A stretch of DNA of 5,146 nt. Source: an uncultured Bacteroidales bacterium (GTDB lineage: Bacteria; Bacteroidota; Bacteroidia; Bacteroidales; P3). The stretch spans positions 1 to 5,146 of the forward strand of contig CAMWTX010000123.1 in NCBI GenBank assembly GCA_947177315.1. The letters run 5' to 3'. The notes beneath the pieces were generated by a model that was not told the DNA's origin, did no database searches, and was given only the letters and a program-made list of their open reading frames with translations. Made by a program: the position numbers and the translations under genes. This document shows, in pieces, positions 1 through 5,146 of the stretch. Within the stretch, counting starts at the first letter, position 1. Every line of letters starts with the position of its first letter.

Positions 1-151
1 CATTTATATCTACGCTAACTCCTCGAATGGTATCATCCGCACTCAGCCTATAGGTCAAATATATCGTATCCAGATAGGATGCCGCCTTTGCCGTCTGCAA
101 GCCGACTATTAACCCCAGGCTTAATATCAACAATGTCAATAATCTTTTCAT
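1..151 (-). CDS. N-terminal part of an exported protein (signal peptide), cut by window edge
   Basis: This is an open reading frame too short for a routine ORF list because the window ends inside it. It starts at the ATG on 151-149 (minus strand), and 50 codons are visible. Residues 1-24 form a classical signal peptide: positively charged MKR, a hydrophobic core LLTLLILSLGLIVGL, then QTAKAA-S, with likely signal peptidase I cleavage after AKA or KAA. There is no lipobox cysteine, so export to the periplasm or outer membrane by Sec is inferred, not lipidation. The mature start (SYLDTIYLTYRLSADD...) is not recognisable. The start is preferred over the ATG at 180-178, which runs into a stop after five codons. 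It follows the 249-residue gene on the same strand after 43 bases with no terminator-like hairpin between them, so the two are probably co-transcribed. Function is unknown. Confidence 0.72.
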   Translation of the reverse strand, partial: MKRLLTLLILSLGLIVGLQTAKAASYLDTIYLTYRLSADDTIRGVSVDIN

Positions 152-194
152 TGATTCTAATTTTATCGTTTAACATTCATTATCTCATATTTTT

Positions 195-944
195 TTAGGC
201 GTAACTGCCGCTAAACTTCGTCAACGTACCGTTAAGCAAAGCCGGCTTGTTGTAGTACAACGTATGAAGACGCAAATCGAAATTCAATTCTTCTAACGGT
301 TCTTCCGCTCCGGCGAAGTGTGATAAGTCTTCTTTCCCTTCCGGAAAAGCAACCACCACATCTATCTTGAGTGTTTTTTCCGGAACATCCTTATCGTCTG
401 TGTTCTGATCTCTGATGACATTCCACCAAGCATATCCTAAACGATTCTCACTTCTAAGCAAGGCCGCCATAAAAACAGCATACTTTAACGCACGTTTCGC
501 TGCCAACCAATAATCTCCGTTTTTTTCATCGGAAACAACCGACATAATGCAAGGGCGATTATTAAACCCCTTATCTTTACGTGCTATAATATCGATATAT
601 TCAGACGCTTCCGTTGCCGTATATTTTATCTTCCCTGCCTCTACCGTAAAAGGAACCGGCATTGCCAAATGCATATCAGCCTTTCTATTCAACATGACTG
701 GCTGAATATCATTAAGAACCTTATGGGTCTTTTTCTTAAATATATCCAGCAATAATTTAACAACCCGATTGTTGTCAGACTCTTTAAACAAAAACTTCTC
801 AACCCTACTGCTATCGTTTGGTATCGGTTGAGCAACTTTCACCTTATAATCCCGGATAAGCTTCACATAATCCCGATAGAGACTCCTCCATTGCTGCTGA
901 TTACGCGCAAGTTCATCCCTTGTTTCTCTGAGAATCTGTTCCAT
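195..944 (-). CDS. Hypothetical protein, 249 aa; possible degenerate PD-(D/E)XK-like fold
   Basis: I do not recognise this family with certainty. The protein has no signal peptide or membrane segment and is probably cytoplasmic. Residues 1-75 are charged and largely helical (ELARNQQQWRSLYRDYVKLI...). The centre, residues 112-165, resembles the core of a PD-(D/E)XK nuclease fold: E115-Y-I-D118-I-I-A-R, then R130-P-C-I-M-S-V-V, then an alanine-rich helix (AAKRALKYAVFMAALL). In active members the second strand carries E-x-K; here the corresponding stretch is S-V-V, so an active nuclease is not supported. The C-terminal part has another strand (KIDVVVAF, 193-200) and acidic loops. The start is the ATG at 944-942; a candidate promoter lies about 50 bases upstream. 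It heads a probable two-gene unit with the exported protein downstream and diverges from the RhuM-family gene. The coding call is good; the fold suggestion is inference. Confidence 0.85.
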   Translation of the reverse strand: MEQILRETRDELARNQQQWRSLYRDYVKLIRDYKVKVAQPIPNDSSRVEKFLFKESDNNRVVKLLLDIFKKKTHKVLNDIQPVMLNRKADMHLAMPVPFTVEAGKIKYTATEASEYIDIIARKDKGFNNRPCIMSVVSDEKNGDYWLAAKRALKYAVFMAALLRSENRLGYAWWNVIRDQNTDDKDVPEKTLKIDVVVAFPEGKEDLSHFAGAEEPLEELNFDLRLHTLYYNKPALLNGTLTKFSGSYA

Positions 945-965
945 AATTTTTTATTTTAATCATTC

Positions 966-979
966 ACGCACTATTGCGT
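966..979. promoter_or_regulatory. Short perfect inverted repeat near the predicted transcription start
   Basis: ACGCA-CTAT-TGCGT forms a perfect 5-bp inverted repeat with a 4-base loop. It sits just downstream of the candidate -7 box of the minus-strand 249-residue gene and about 22 bases before its ATG. It could be a small operator or a 5' leader hairpin. Five base pairs is short enough to occur by chance, so this is only a candidate. Confidence 0.25.
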
Positions 980-991
980 AAATATATAATA

Positions 992-1019
992 CGAAATTAG
1001 GAATTAAAAACCGAACAAA
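992..1019 (-). promoter_or_regulatory. Candidate Bacteroidota-type promoter for the 249-aa gene
   Basis: On the minus strand, TTTG (1019-1016) is followed after 16 bases by TAATTTCG (999-992). This matches five of the six fixed positions of the Bacteroidota -7 consensus TAnnTTTG. The spacer is a little shorter than usual. Transcription would start near 985 and give a leader of about 40 bases before the ATG at 944. The element lies in the divergent intergenic region, so its regulation could be shared with the RhuM-family gene. Confidence 0.45.
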
Positions 1020-1072
1020 CAAGCATTGGATGCGCAAAAAATATTCTCTGAAAAATATTTTAAATTATAAAT

Positions 1073-1091
1073 CATTTATTTGCATTTATTT
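1073..1091 (+). repeat. Tandem 9-base direct repeat, 10-base period
   Basis: CATTTATTT occurs twice, at 1073-1081 and 1083-1091, spaced exactly ten bases apart (one helical turn). It lies about 60 bases upstream of the RhuM-family start in AT-rich DNA. It could be a pair of protein-binding half sites, but low-complexity AT-rich sequence makes chance repeats likely. Otherwise the 945-1146 gap holds only the promoter, the inverted repeat and the leader hairpin listed separately. Confidence 0.3.
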
Positions 1092-1097
1092 CATTCT

Positions 1098-1132
1098 TAA
1101 AACTTCGATAAATCTCAGACTTCGGGGTTTTA
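1098..1132 (+). promoter_or_regulatory. Possible leader hairpin upstream of the RhuM-family gene
   Basis: TAAAACTTCG (1098-1107) can pair with CGGGGTTTTA (1123-1132): ten base pairs, two of them U-G wobbles, around a 15-base loop. The wobbles are legal only in plus-strand RNA (they would be A-C on the minus strand), which points to a structure in the leader of the downstream gene. It ends 14 bases before the ATG at 1147 and could affect ribosome access. No T-tract follows, so it is not an intrinsic terminator. Confidence 0.35.
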
Positions 1133-1146
1133 TATAGAAAACAGTT

Positions 1147-2079
1147 ATGGAAAGCCAATGTTTGGATGCAAGCCAACGTTTTGTTTCAGCCAAACGAGCA
1201 GAGCCAAGCTCGCTTGAGCTATGCCGTGGCGTAAAAACGTCGGATGAAATCCAACTTATCTTATATCAACCAGATTCTACCGTGCGGATAGAAGTTCGCC
1301 TTGAAGATGATACCGTTTGGCTCACACAGGCACAAATGATGGAATTGTTTTGCAGTACCAAACAAAATATAAGTCTTCATATATCCAATATATTCAAAGA
1401 AAAAGAATTAAATGCATCTTCAACTGTCAAGGATTCCTTGACAGTTCAATTGGAAGGAAAGAGAAAGGTAAAACGTCGAATAACCTACTACAACTTAGAT
1501 GTTATCATTTCTGTCGGCTATAGGGTTAAATCGCAACGTGGTACAGATTTCAGAATTTGGGCGACCAAAATCCTGAAAGAATACCTATTACGAGGTTACG
1601 CTATCAACAGCCGTATAGATAGAATCGAAAAGACGGTTGCGATACAAGGAGAAAAAATTGATTTTCTGATTCAAACGGCTTTGCCTCCGTCTGAAGGCAT
1701 CTTTTTTGAGGGACAGATATTTGATGCCTACTCCCTGATATGCGACCTATTACGCACGGCTAAAGAACGTGTAATACTGGTTGACAATTATATAGACGAT
1801 ACCGTATTGAGACAGTTGGATAAACGTCCCGAAAGGGTAACGGCAACCATCTACACGATGACTATCAGCAAAACATTACAGCAAGACTTGGAACGCCACA
1901 ACGCGCAATATGCTCCCATTGAAATTAAAACGCTACGAAAAGTCCATGACCGTTTTCTGATGATTGACAATACGGTCTATCATATAGGCGCTTCATTTAA
2001 AGACCTCGGCAAAAAACTGTGCGCCTTTTCTAAAATGGAATTTATTTCCACCAACGAACTCCTGAATAAACTGAAATAA
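1147..2079 (+). CDS. RhuM-family protein with a C-terminal phospholipase-D-like region
   Basis: The 310-residue product contains the virulence-RhuM signature. Residues 36-50 (QLILYQPDSTVRIEV) lead into VWLTQAQMMELF, then NISLHISNIFKEKEL, ITYYNLDVIISVGYRV, RGTDFRIWATKILKEYL and LRGYAIN near 57-154. These proteins are related to phage antirepressor-type (Bro-N/KilA-N-like) DNA-binding modules. Residues 157-175 look like a short helical linker. Residues 190-298 resemble a phospholipase-D-like fold: strand VILVDNYID (209-217), then H267-D-R-F-L-M-I-D274, an HxRx4D variant of the HKD motif with Arg for Lys, then IGASFKDLGKK. Only one such motif is present. Activity is unproven; a nucleic-acid-binding or defence/mobile-element role is inference. 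ATG 1147 is the first possible start, since an in-frame TAG lies at 1135-1137. No Shine-Dalgarno sequence is present. Residues 1-32 precede the usual RhuM start and are encoded by a repeat-rich stretch. Confidence 0.92.
   Translation: MESQCLDASQRFVSAKRAEPSSLELCRGVKTSDEIQLILYQPDSTVRIEVRLEDDTVWLTQAQMMELFCSTKQNISLHISNIFKEKELNASSTVKDSLTVQLEGKRKVKRRITYYNLDVIISVGYRVKSQRGTDFRIWATKILKEYLLRGYAINSRIDRIEKTVAIQGEKIDFLIQTALPPSEGIFFEGQIFDAYSLICDLLRTAKERVILVDNYIDDTVLRQLDKRPERVTATIYTMTISKTLQQDLERHNAQYAPIEIKTLRKVHDRFLMIDNTVYHIGASFKDLGKKLCAFSKMEFISTNELLNKLK
1153..1220 (+). repeat. AGCCAA-repeat segment encoding the N-terminal extension
   Basis: AGCCAA occurs four times in 55 bases (1153, 1171, 1188 and 1202). 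The last copy runs into overlapping inverted repeats: CAAGC-TC-GCTTG at 1205-1216 and AGCTC-GCTT-GAGCT at 1207-1220. The segment lies inside the first 25 codons of the RhuM-family gene and stays in frame. From memory, similar AGCCAA...CTTGA.CTATGCCG sequence is scattered between genes in Bacteroides-type genomes, which I could not verify here. It may be an interspersed repeat captured as coding sequence. Confidence 0.5.
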
Positions 2080-2096
2080 AGCAATCTTCAGCCACC

Positions 2097-2130
2097 AAAA
2101 AAAACAGACACCCCAAAAGAGATGTCTGTT
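2097..2130 (-). terminator. Rho-independent terminator, minus strand (probable ppdK terminator)
   Basis: On the minus strand, AACAGACATCTC (2130-2119), loop TTTT, and GGGGTGTCTGTT (2114-2103) form a continuous 12-bp stem with two U-G wobbles. It runs directly into a T-tract of eight (2104-2097), two of which belong to the stem. On the plus strand the wobbles become C-A mismatches and only an interrupted T-run follows, so the polarity is minus. It lies about 150 bases beyond the ppdK stop codon and would end that transcript. It may also work weakly for the plus-strand RhuM gene, whose stop is 23 bases before it. Confidence 0.75.
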
Positions 2131-2149
2131 CTTTCCAAAAGTCCAGTTC

Positions 2150-2277
2150 AAAAAAAGCGTTTTGAAGGGTGAGATGCAAGGCGCAGCCCAGAGGGCGGTG
2201 AGGGAGCGTACTTCAGTACGTGACCGAATCGACCGAGGGCTGCAACGCAGCAGATCGCCATTCAAAACGTTTTTTTT
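2150..2277 (+). repeat. 128-base symmetrical palindrome; candidate structured RNA or REP-like element
   Basis: Two 62-base arms (2150-2211 and 2216-2277) fold around a TTCA loop. From outside in: 17 pairs 2150-2166/2261-2277 with one G-T; GG-T-GA/TCGCC 2168-2172/2255-2259; tandem GA mismatch 2173-2174/2253-2254; TGC/GCA 2175-2177/2250-2252; a small asymmetric loop; GCAGCCC/GGGCTGC 2183-2189/2237-2243; then an apical helix 2191-2211/2216-2236 with three more tandem GA/GA mismatches (2191/2235, 2200/2226, 2204/2222) and a terminal CGTAC/GTACG. All four G-T pairs (2157, 2170, 2198 and 2206 sides) and all GA/GA pairs are favourable only in the plus-strand reading. A run of nine T (2270-2278) closes the element, so it could also terminate RhuM-gene transcription. 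The outer arm overlaps the first base of the ppdK stop triplet. Copy number elsewhere is unknown. Confidence 0.8.
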
Positions 2278-5018
2278 TACTTGTCTTGGGTGGAGACATT
2301 GGCCTGCGCCGCCGCCACCCTCGCAATAGGCACCCTATACGGCGAGCAGCTCACATAGCGCATGCCGAGCGAATCGCAGAAGGCCACGGAGCTGGGTTCA
2401 CCGCCGTGTTCGCCGCAGATACCGATTTTGATATCGGGACGGGTGGCACGGCCTTTTTCCACGCCAATACGCATGAGCTGGCCTACCCCTTCGCGGTCCA
2501 ACACCTGGAACGGGTCGTACTTGAGAAGGTTCTTTTCCAGATAGGTAGGCAGGAACTTGCCGATATCGTCGCGCGAGAAGCCAAAGGTCATCTGGGTAAG
2601 GTCGTTGGTTCCGAAGGAGAAGAATTCCGCCACTTCGGCAATTTCGTCGGCGGTAAGGGCGGCACGGGGCACTTCCACCATCGTTCCTACAAAGTATTCG
2701 ATGCGGTCTTTTCTTTCGGCAAACACCTTTTCGGCCGTTCCGCGGATGATATCCACCTGCATCTGCAGTTCTTTCTTGCTGCCCGCCAGCGGCACCATGA
2801 TTTCAGGATGCGCGTTGATGCCCTTGGCCTTGAGGTTCAAGGCAGCTTCCAGGATAGCGCGGGTCTGCATTTCGGAGATTTCGGGATAGGTATTGCCCAA
2901 ACGGCATCCACGGTGACCCAACATGGGGTTCACTTCTTCGAGTTCCTTTACCTTGGCGGCCACTTCTTCCACGCTGATACCCATCACACGGGCCATTTCT
3001 TCCTGACCCTTCTGATCTTTGGGCACGAATTCGTGCAAGGGGGGATCCAAAAGGCGAACCGTAACCGGCAGGTCGCGCATGGCGGTAAAGATGCCTTCAA
3101 AGTCGGCACGCTGCACCGGAAGCAGTTTGGCCAAAGCCGCGCGGCGGCCTTCGGTATCCTTGGCAAGAATCATTTCCCGCATGGGAATAATCTTGTCGCC
3201 TTCAAAGAACATGTGTTCGGTACGGCACAGACCGATACCGCTGGCACCGAAATTACGCGCCACTTCGGCATCGTGCGGCGTATCGGCATTAGTGCGCACA
3301 CGCATACGGGTGTATTTGTCCGCCAACTCCATCAAGGCCTGGAAATCGCCGCTGATTTCGGCGTCGTTGGTCTTGATTTCGCCGTCGAACACCTGGCCGG
3401 TGGAGCCGTTCAACGAGATATAATCCCCTTCCTTGTAGGTCTTGCCCGACATGGTGAGGGTACGTTTCTTGTAGTCGATTTCGATGTCGCCGGCACCCGA
3501 AACGCAGCACTTGCCCATACCGCGCGCCACAACCGCCGCGTGGGAGGTCATACCGCCGCGGGCGGTAAGGATACCCTGGGCGATATACATACCCTTGAGG
3601 TCTTCGGGCGAGGTTTCGATACGCACCAGAATCAGTTTGGCGTTGGGTTCCTTTTCGATGGCCTTTTCGGCATCTTCGGCAAAGAAGAGAATCTTACCCG
3701 TAGCCGCACCCGGCGAAGCGGGCAAGCCCTTGGCCATCACCTGAGCCGACGAAAGGGCTTTCTTATCGAACACAGGGTGCAGGAGTTCATCCAGTTTGTT
3801 GGGTTCAATGCGCATCAGGGCCTCTTTTTCGGTGATAAGACCTTCCTTGCACATTTCCATCGCAATACGCACCATCGCCGCACCGGTACGTTTTCCGTTG
3901 CGGGTCTGGAGCATCCACAGACGGCCTTCCTGAATCGTAAACTCCATATCCTGCATATCCTTGTAGTGCAGTTCGAGTTTATTCTGAAGATCCCAAAGCT
4001 CTTTGTAGAGTTCGGGCATGGATTCTTCGAGCGAGGGGTATTTGGCGGCGCGTTCCTTTTCGGAGATACCCTGCAACTGAGCCCAACGCTGTGAACCCAG
4101 AAGGGTGATTTCCTGAGGGGTACGGATACCGGCCACCACGTCTTCGCCCTGCGCGTTAATCAGGTATTCGCCGTTGAACTTGTTTTCGCCCGTGGAGGCG
4201 CTGCGGCTGAAGCAAACCCCCGTGGCGGAAGTGTTGCCCATATTGCCGAACACCATGGCCTGTACGTTCACGGCCGTTCCCCATTCGGCGGGGATGTTGT
4301 TGAGGCGGCGGTACAGAATGGCGCGCTCGTTCATCCAGCTGTCGAACACGGCGATAATCGCGCCCCAGAGCTGTTGCCAGGGGTCGGTGGGGAAATCCTT
4401 GCCGGTGTTTTTCTTTACGGCGGCCTTGAAGCGAACCACGAGTTCCTTCAATTCGGCCACGCCCAGTTCGGTATCGAGTTTGACACCCTTTTCTTCCTTC
4501 ATCTTTTCGATGATTTCTTCAAAGGGGTCGATATCTTCCTTGGAGGTGGGTTTCATGCCCAACACCACGTCGCCGTACATCTGCACGAAACGACGGTAGG
4601 AATCCCATGCAAAACGTTCGTTGCCGGTTTTCTTGCAGAGGGCTTCCACCACAGTGTCGTTGATACCGAGGTTGAGGATGGTGTCCATCATGCCGGGCAT
4701 GGAAGCGCGGGCTCCCGAACGCACCGAAAACAAAAGAGGATTGACCGAATCGCCGAATTTGGCCCCCATAATCTGTTCCGTGGCGGCCATACCCTTTTCC
4801 ACTTCGGGTTTGATGGCACTGATCACCGCGTCCGCACCAAGGCGGTTGTAAGCGGTACATACTTCGGTGGTAATCGTGAATCCCGGAGGCACGGGCAGAC
4901 CGATCAGGCTCATTTCGGCAAGGTTGGCGCCCTTTCCGCCCAACAGGTTCCGCATATCGGCCCTGCCTTCCGCCGTCTTGTTTCCAAACAGATAAACTGT
5001 TTTCAATCCTTCTTTCAT
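2277..5018 (-). CDS. ppdK: Pyruvate, phosphate dikinase (EC 2.7.9.1)
   Basis: This cytoplasmic enzyme interconverts pyruvate + ATP + phosphate and phosphoenolpyruvate + AMP + diphosphate, serving gluconeogenic PEP supply or PPi-linked glycolysis. At 913 residues it is slightly longer than the roughly 875-residue bacterial norm. The N-terminal nucleotide-binding domain (about 8-375) shows GGKGANLAEM (27-36), LPVPPGFTI, FSVRSGARASMPGMMDTILNLG (97-118) and MLQTRNGKRT (369-378). The swivelling phosphohistidine domain (about 428-545) carries GLPASPGAATG and ARGGMTSHAAVVARGMG with the phosphorylated His493. The PEP/pyruvate barrel (about 560-905) has GLCRTEHMFF, RLLDPPLHEF, NPMLGHRGCRLG, metal-ligand regions around VEVP (E782) and SFGTNDLTQ (801-809), and catalytic Cys868 in GICGEHGGEP. 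Thr491, two residues before the histidine, matches the site regulated by phosphorylation in plant enzymes; whether that happens here is unknown. The gene is intact, has its own promoter and looks monocistronic. Confidence 0.98.
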   Translation of the reverse strand: MKEGLKTVYLFGNKTAEGRADMRNLLGGKGANLAEMSLIGLPVPPGFTITTEVCTAYNRLGADAVISAIKPEVEKGMAATEQIMGAKFGDSVNPLLFSVRSGARASMPGMMDTILNLGINDTVVEALCKKTGNERFAWDSYRRFVQMYGDVVLGMKPTSKEDIDPFEEIIEKMKEEKGVKLDTELGVAELKELVVRFKAAVKKNTGKDFPTDPWQQLWGAIIAVFDSWMNERAILYRRLNNIPAEWGTAVNVQAMVFGNMGNTSATGVCFSRSASTGENKFNGEYLINAQGEDVVAGIRTPQEITLLGSQRWAQLQGISEKERAAKYPSLEESMPELYKELWDLQNKLELHYKDMQDMEFTIQEGRLWMLQTRNGKRTGAAMVRIAMEMCKEGLITEKEALMRIEPNKLDELLHPVFDKKALSSAQVMAKGLPASPGAATGKILFFAEDAEKAIEKEPNAKLILVRIETSPEDLKGMYIAQGILTARGGMTSHAAVVARGMGKCCVSGAGDIEIDYKKRTLTMSGKTYKEGDYISLNGSTGQVFDGEIKTNDAEISGDFQALMELADKYTRMRVRTNADTPHDAEVARNFGASGIGLCRTEHMFFEGDKIIPMREMILAKDTEGRRAALAKLLPVQRADFEGIFTAMRDLPVTVRLLDPPLHEFVPKDQKGQEEMARVMGISVEEVAAKVKELEEVNPMLGHRGCRLGNTYPEISEMQTRAILEAALNLKAKGINAHPEIMVPLAGSKKELQMQVDIIRGTAEKVFAERKDRIEYFVGTMVEVPRAALTADEIAEVAEFFSFGTNDLTQMTFGFSRDDIGKFLPTYLEKNLLKYDPFQVLDREGVGQLMRIGVEKGRATRPDIKIGICGEHGGEPSSVAFCDSLGMRYVSCSPYRVPIARVAAAQANVSTQDK

Positions 5019-5051
5019 ATTCGTATTTATTATTGATTATCAAACAATTCT

Positions 5052-5068
5052 AAGAGCAAAAAACTCTT
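5052..5068 (-). promoter_or_regulatory. Small hairpin in the ppdK leader
   Basis: AAGAG and CTCTT flank a seven-base A-rich loop (5052-5056/5064-5068), inside the approximately 60-base ppdK 5' leader and 34 bases before the ATG. The minus-strand reading has no T-tract after it, so it is not an attenuator. The stem is only five pairs and may be incidental. Confidence 0.2.
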
Positions 5069-5083
5069 TGACAGAAAAGTCTG

Positions 5084-5114
5084 CAAAGGTAATAAAATCA
5101 ACCCTATTATACAA
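5084..5114 (-). promoter_or_regulatory. Bacteroidota sigma-ABfr-type promoter of ppdK
   Basis: On the minus strand, TTG (5114-5112) is followed after exactly 20 bases by TACCTTTG (5091-5084), a perfect match to the -7 consensus TAnnTTTG. Transcription would start near 5077, giving a leader of about 60 bases before the ATG at 5018. The start region is A-rich (AATAATAAATACGAATATG) and lacks a Shine-Dalgarno sequence, as usual in this phylum. Nothing further is identifiable between 5115 and the window end except a weak CCGCA/TGCGG pairing. Confidence 0.85.
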
Positions 5115-5146
5115 GGACTACCGCAGGCCTTTTGATTGCGGATGAT

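Noticed and set aside
163..180. Five-codon minus-strand frame (MNVKR) just before the exported-protein gene
   Set aside because: Too short to distinguish from chance; no regulatory codon run or hairpin supports a leader peptide.
1075..1082. TTTATTTG as a plus-strand -7 promoter box for the RhuM-family gene
   Set aside because: It differs from TAnnTTTG at one fixed position and has no TTG at a suitable distance upstream; AT-rich sequence makes such partial matches common.
1317..1523. A 68-codon plus-strand frame inside the RhuM-family gene
   Set aside because: It is out of frame within a conserved RhuM domain region and matches nothing recognisable.
1993..2265. A 90-codon minus-strand frame crossing the palindrome and the RhuM 3' end
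   Set aside because: It overlaps two structured intergenic elements and the end of a real gene, has no promoter or domain, and its sequence is explained by those elements.
2220..4094. A 624-codon plus-strand open frame antisense to ppdK
   Set aside because: It is rich in His, Phe and Gly with no recognisable domain, and lies opposite an intact, strongly conserved ppdK. Long antisense frames are expected opposite GC-rich coding sequence.
4374..5036. A 220-codon plus-strand frame and several shorter frames across ppdK
   Set aside because: All are shadows of the ppdK reading frame with the same His/Phe-biased composition and no start context or domain.
5121..5141. CCGCA/TGCGG pairing near the right edge as a terminator of an upstream gene
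   Set aside because: Five pairs around an 11-base loop with no T-tract on either strand; too weak to call.

Overview
The window reads as chromosomal DNA of a Bacteroidota member, probably Bacteroidales. The evidence is a textbook Bacteroidota promoter in front of ppdK (TTG, 20-base spacer, TACCTTTG), a near-match in front of the 249-residue gene, A-rich start regions without Shine-Dalgarno sequences, and a RhuM-family protein of a type common in that phylum. Genus cannot be fixed from this window.

Right part (about 2277-5146): one large minus-strand housekeeping gene, ppdK, encodes pyruvate, phosphate dikinase (913 residues). All three domains and the catalytic residues are intact. It has its own promoter near 5084-5114 and appears monocistronic. 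The DNA here is visibly GC-richer than the rest (a 60-base spot count at 3541-3600 gives 60% G+C, against 40% at 1501-1560).

Left part (1-2079): AT-richer accessory DNA. A minus-strand pair of genes lies at the left edge: an unrecognised 249-residue protein and, 43 bases downstream, the start of a signal-peptide-bearing exported protein cut by the window edge. Diverging from them is a plus-strand RhuM-family gene whose product couples an N-terminal RhuM region to a C-terminal phospholipase-D-like region with one HxRx4D motif. About 200 bases of AT-rich DNA separate the divergent genes and hold a candidate promoter, a leader hairpin and short repeats.

Centre (2080-2276): the convergent 3' ends of the RhuM gene and ppdK flank the most interesting region. 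It holds two structures of opposite strand polarity. One is a compact 12-bp hairpin plus T-tract that pairs fully only as minus-strand RNA, so it is probably the ppdK terminator. The other is a 128-base symmetrical palindrome (62-base arms, TTCA loop) that folds well only in the plus-strand reading: it has four tandem G-A/A-G mismatches and four G-T wobbles, all in the same sense. It looks like a structured RNA or a REP-like single-strand hairpin element placed between the ppdK stop codon and its terminator. It is the best candidate here for something undescribed.
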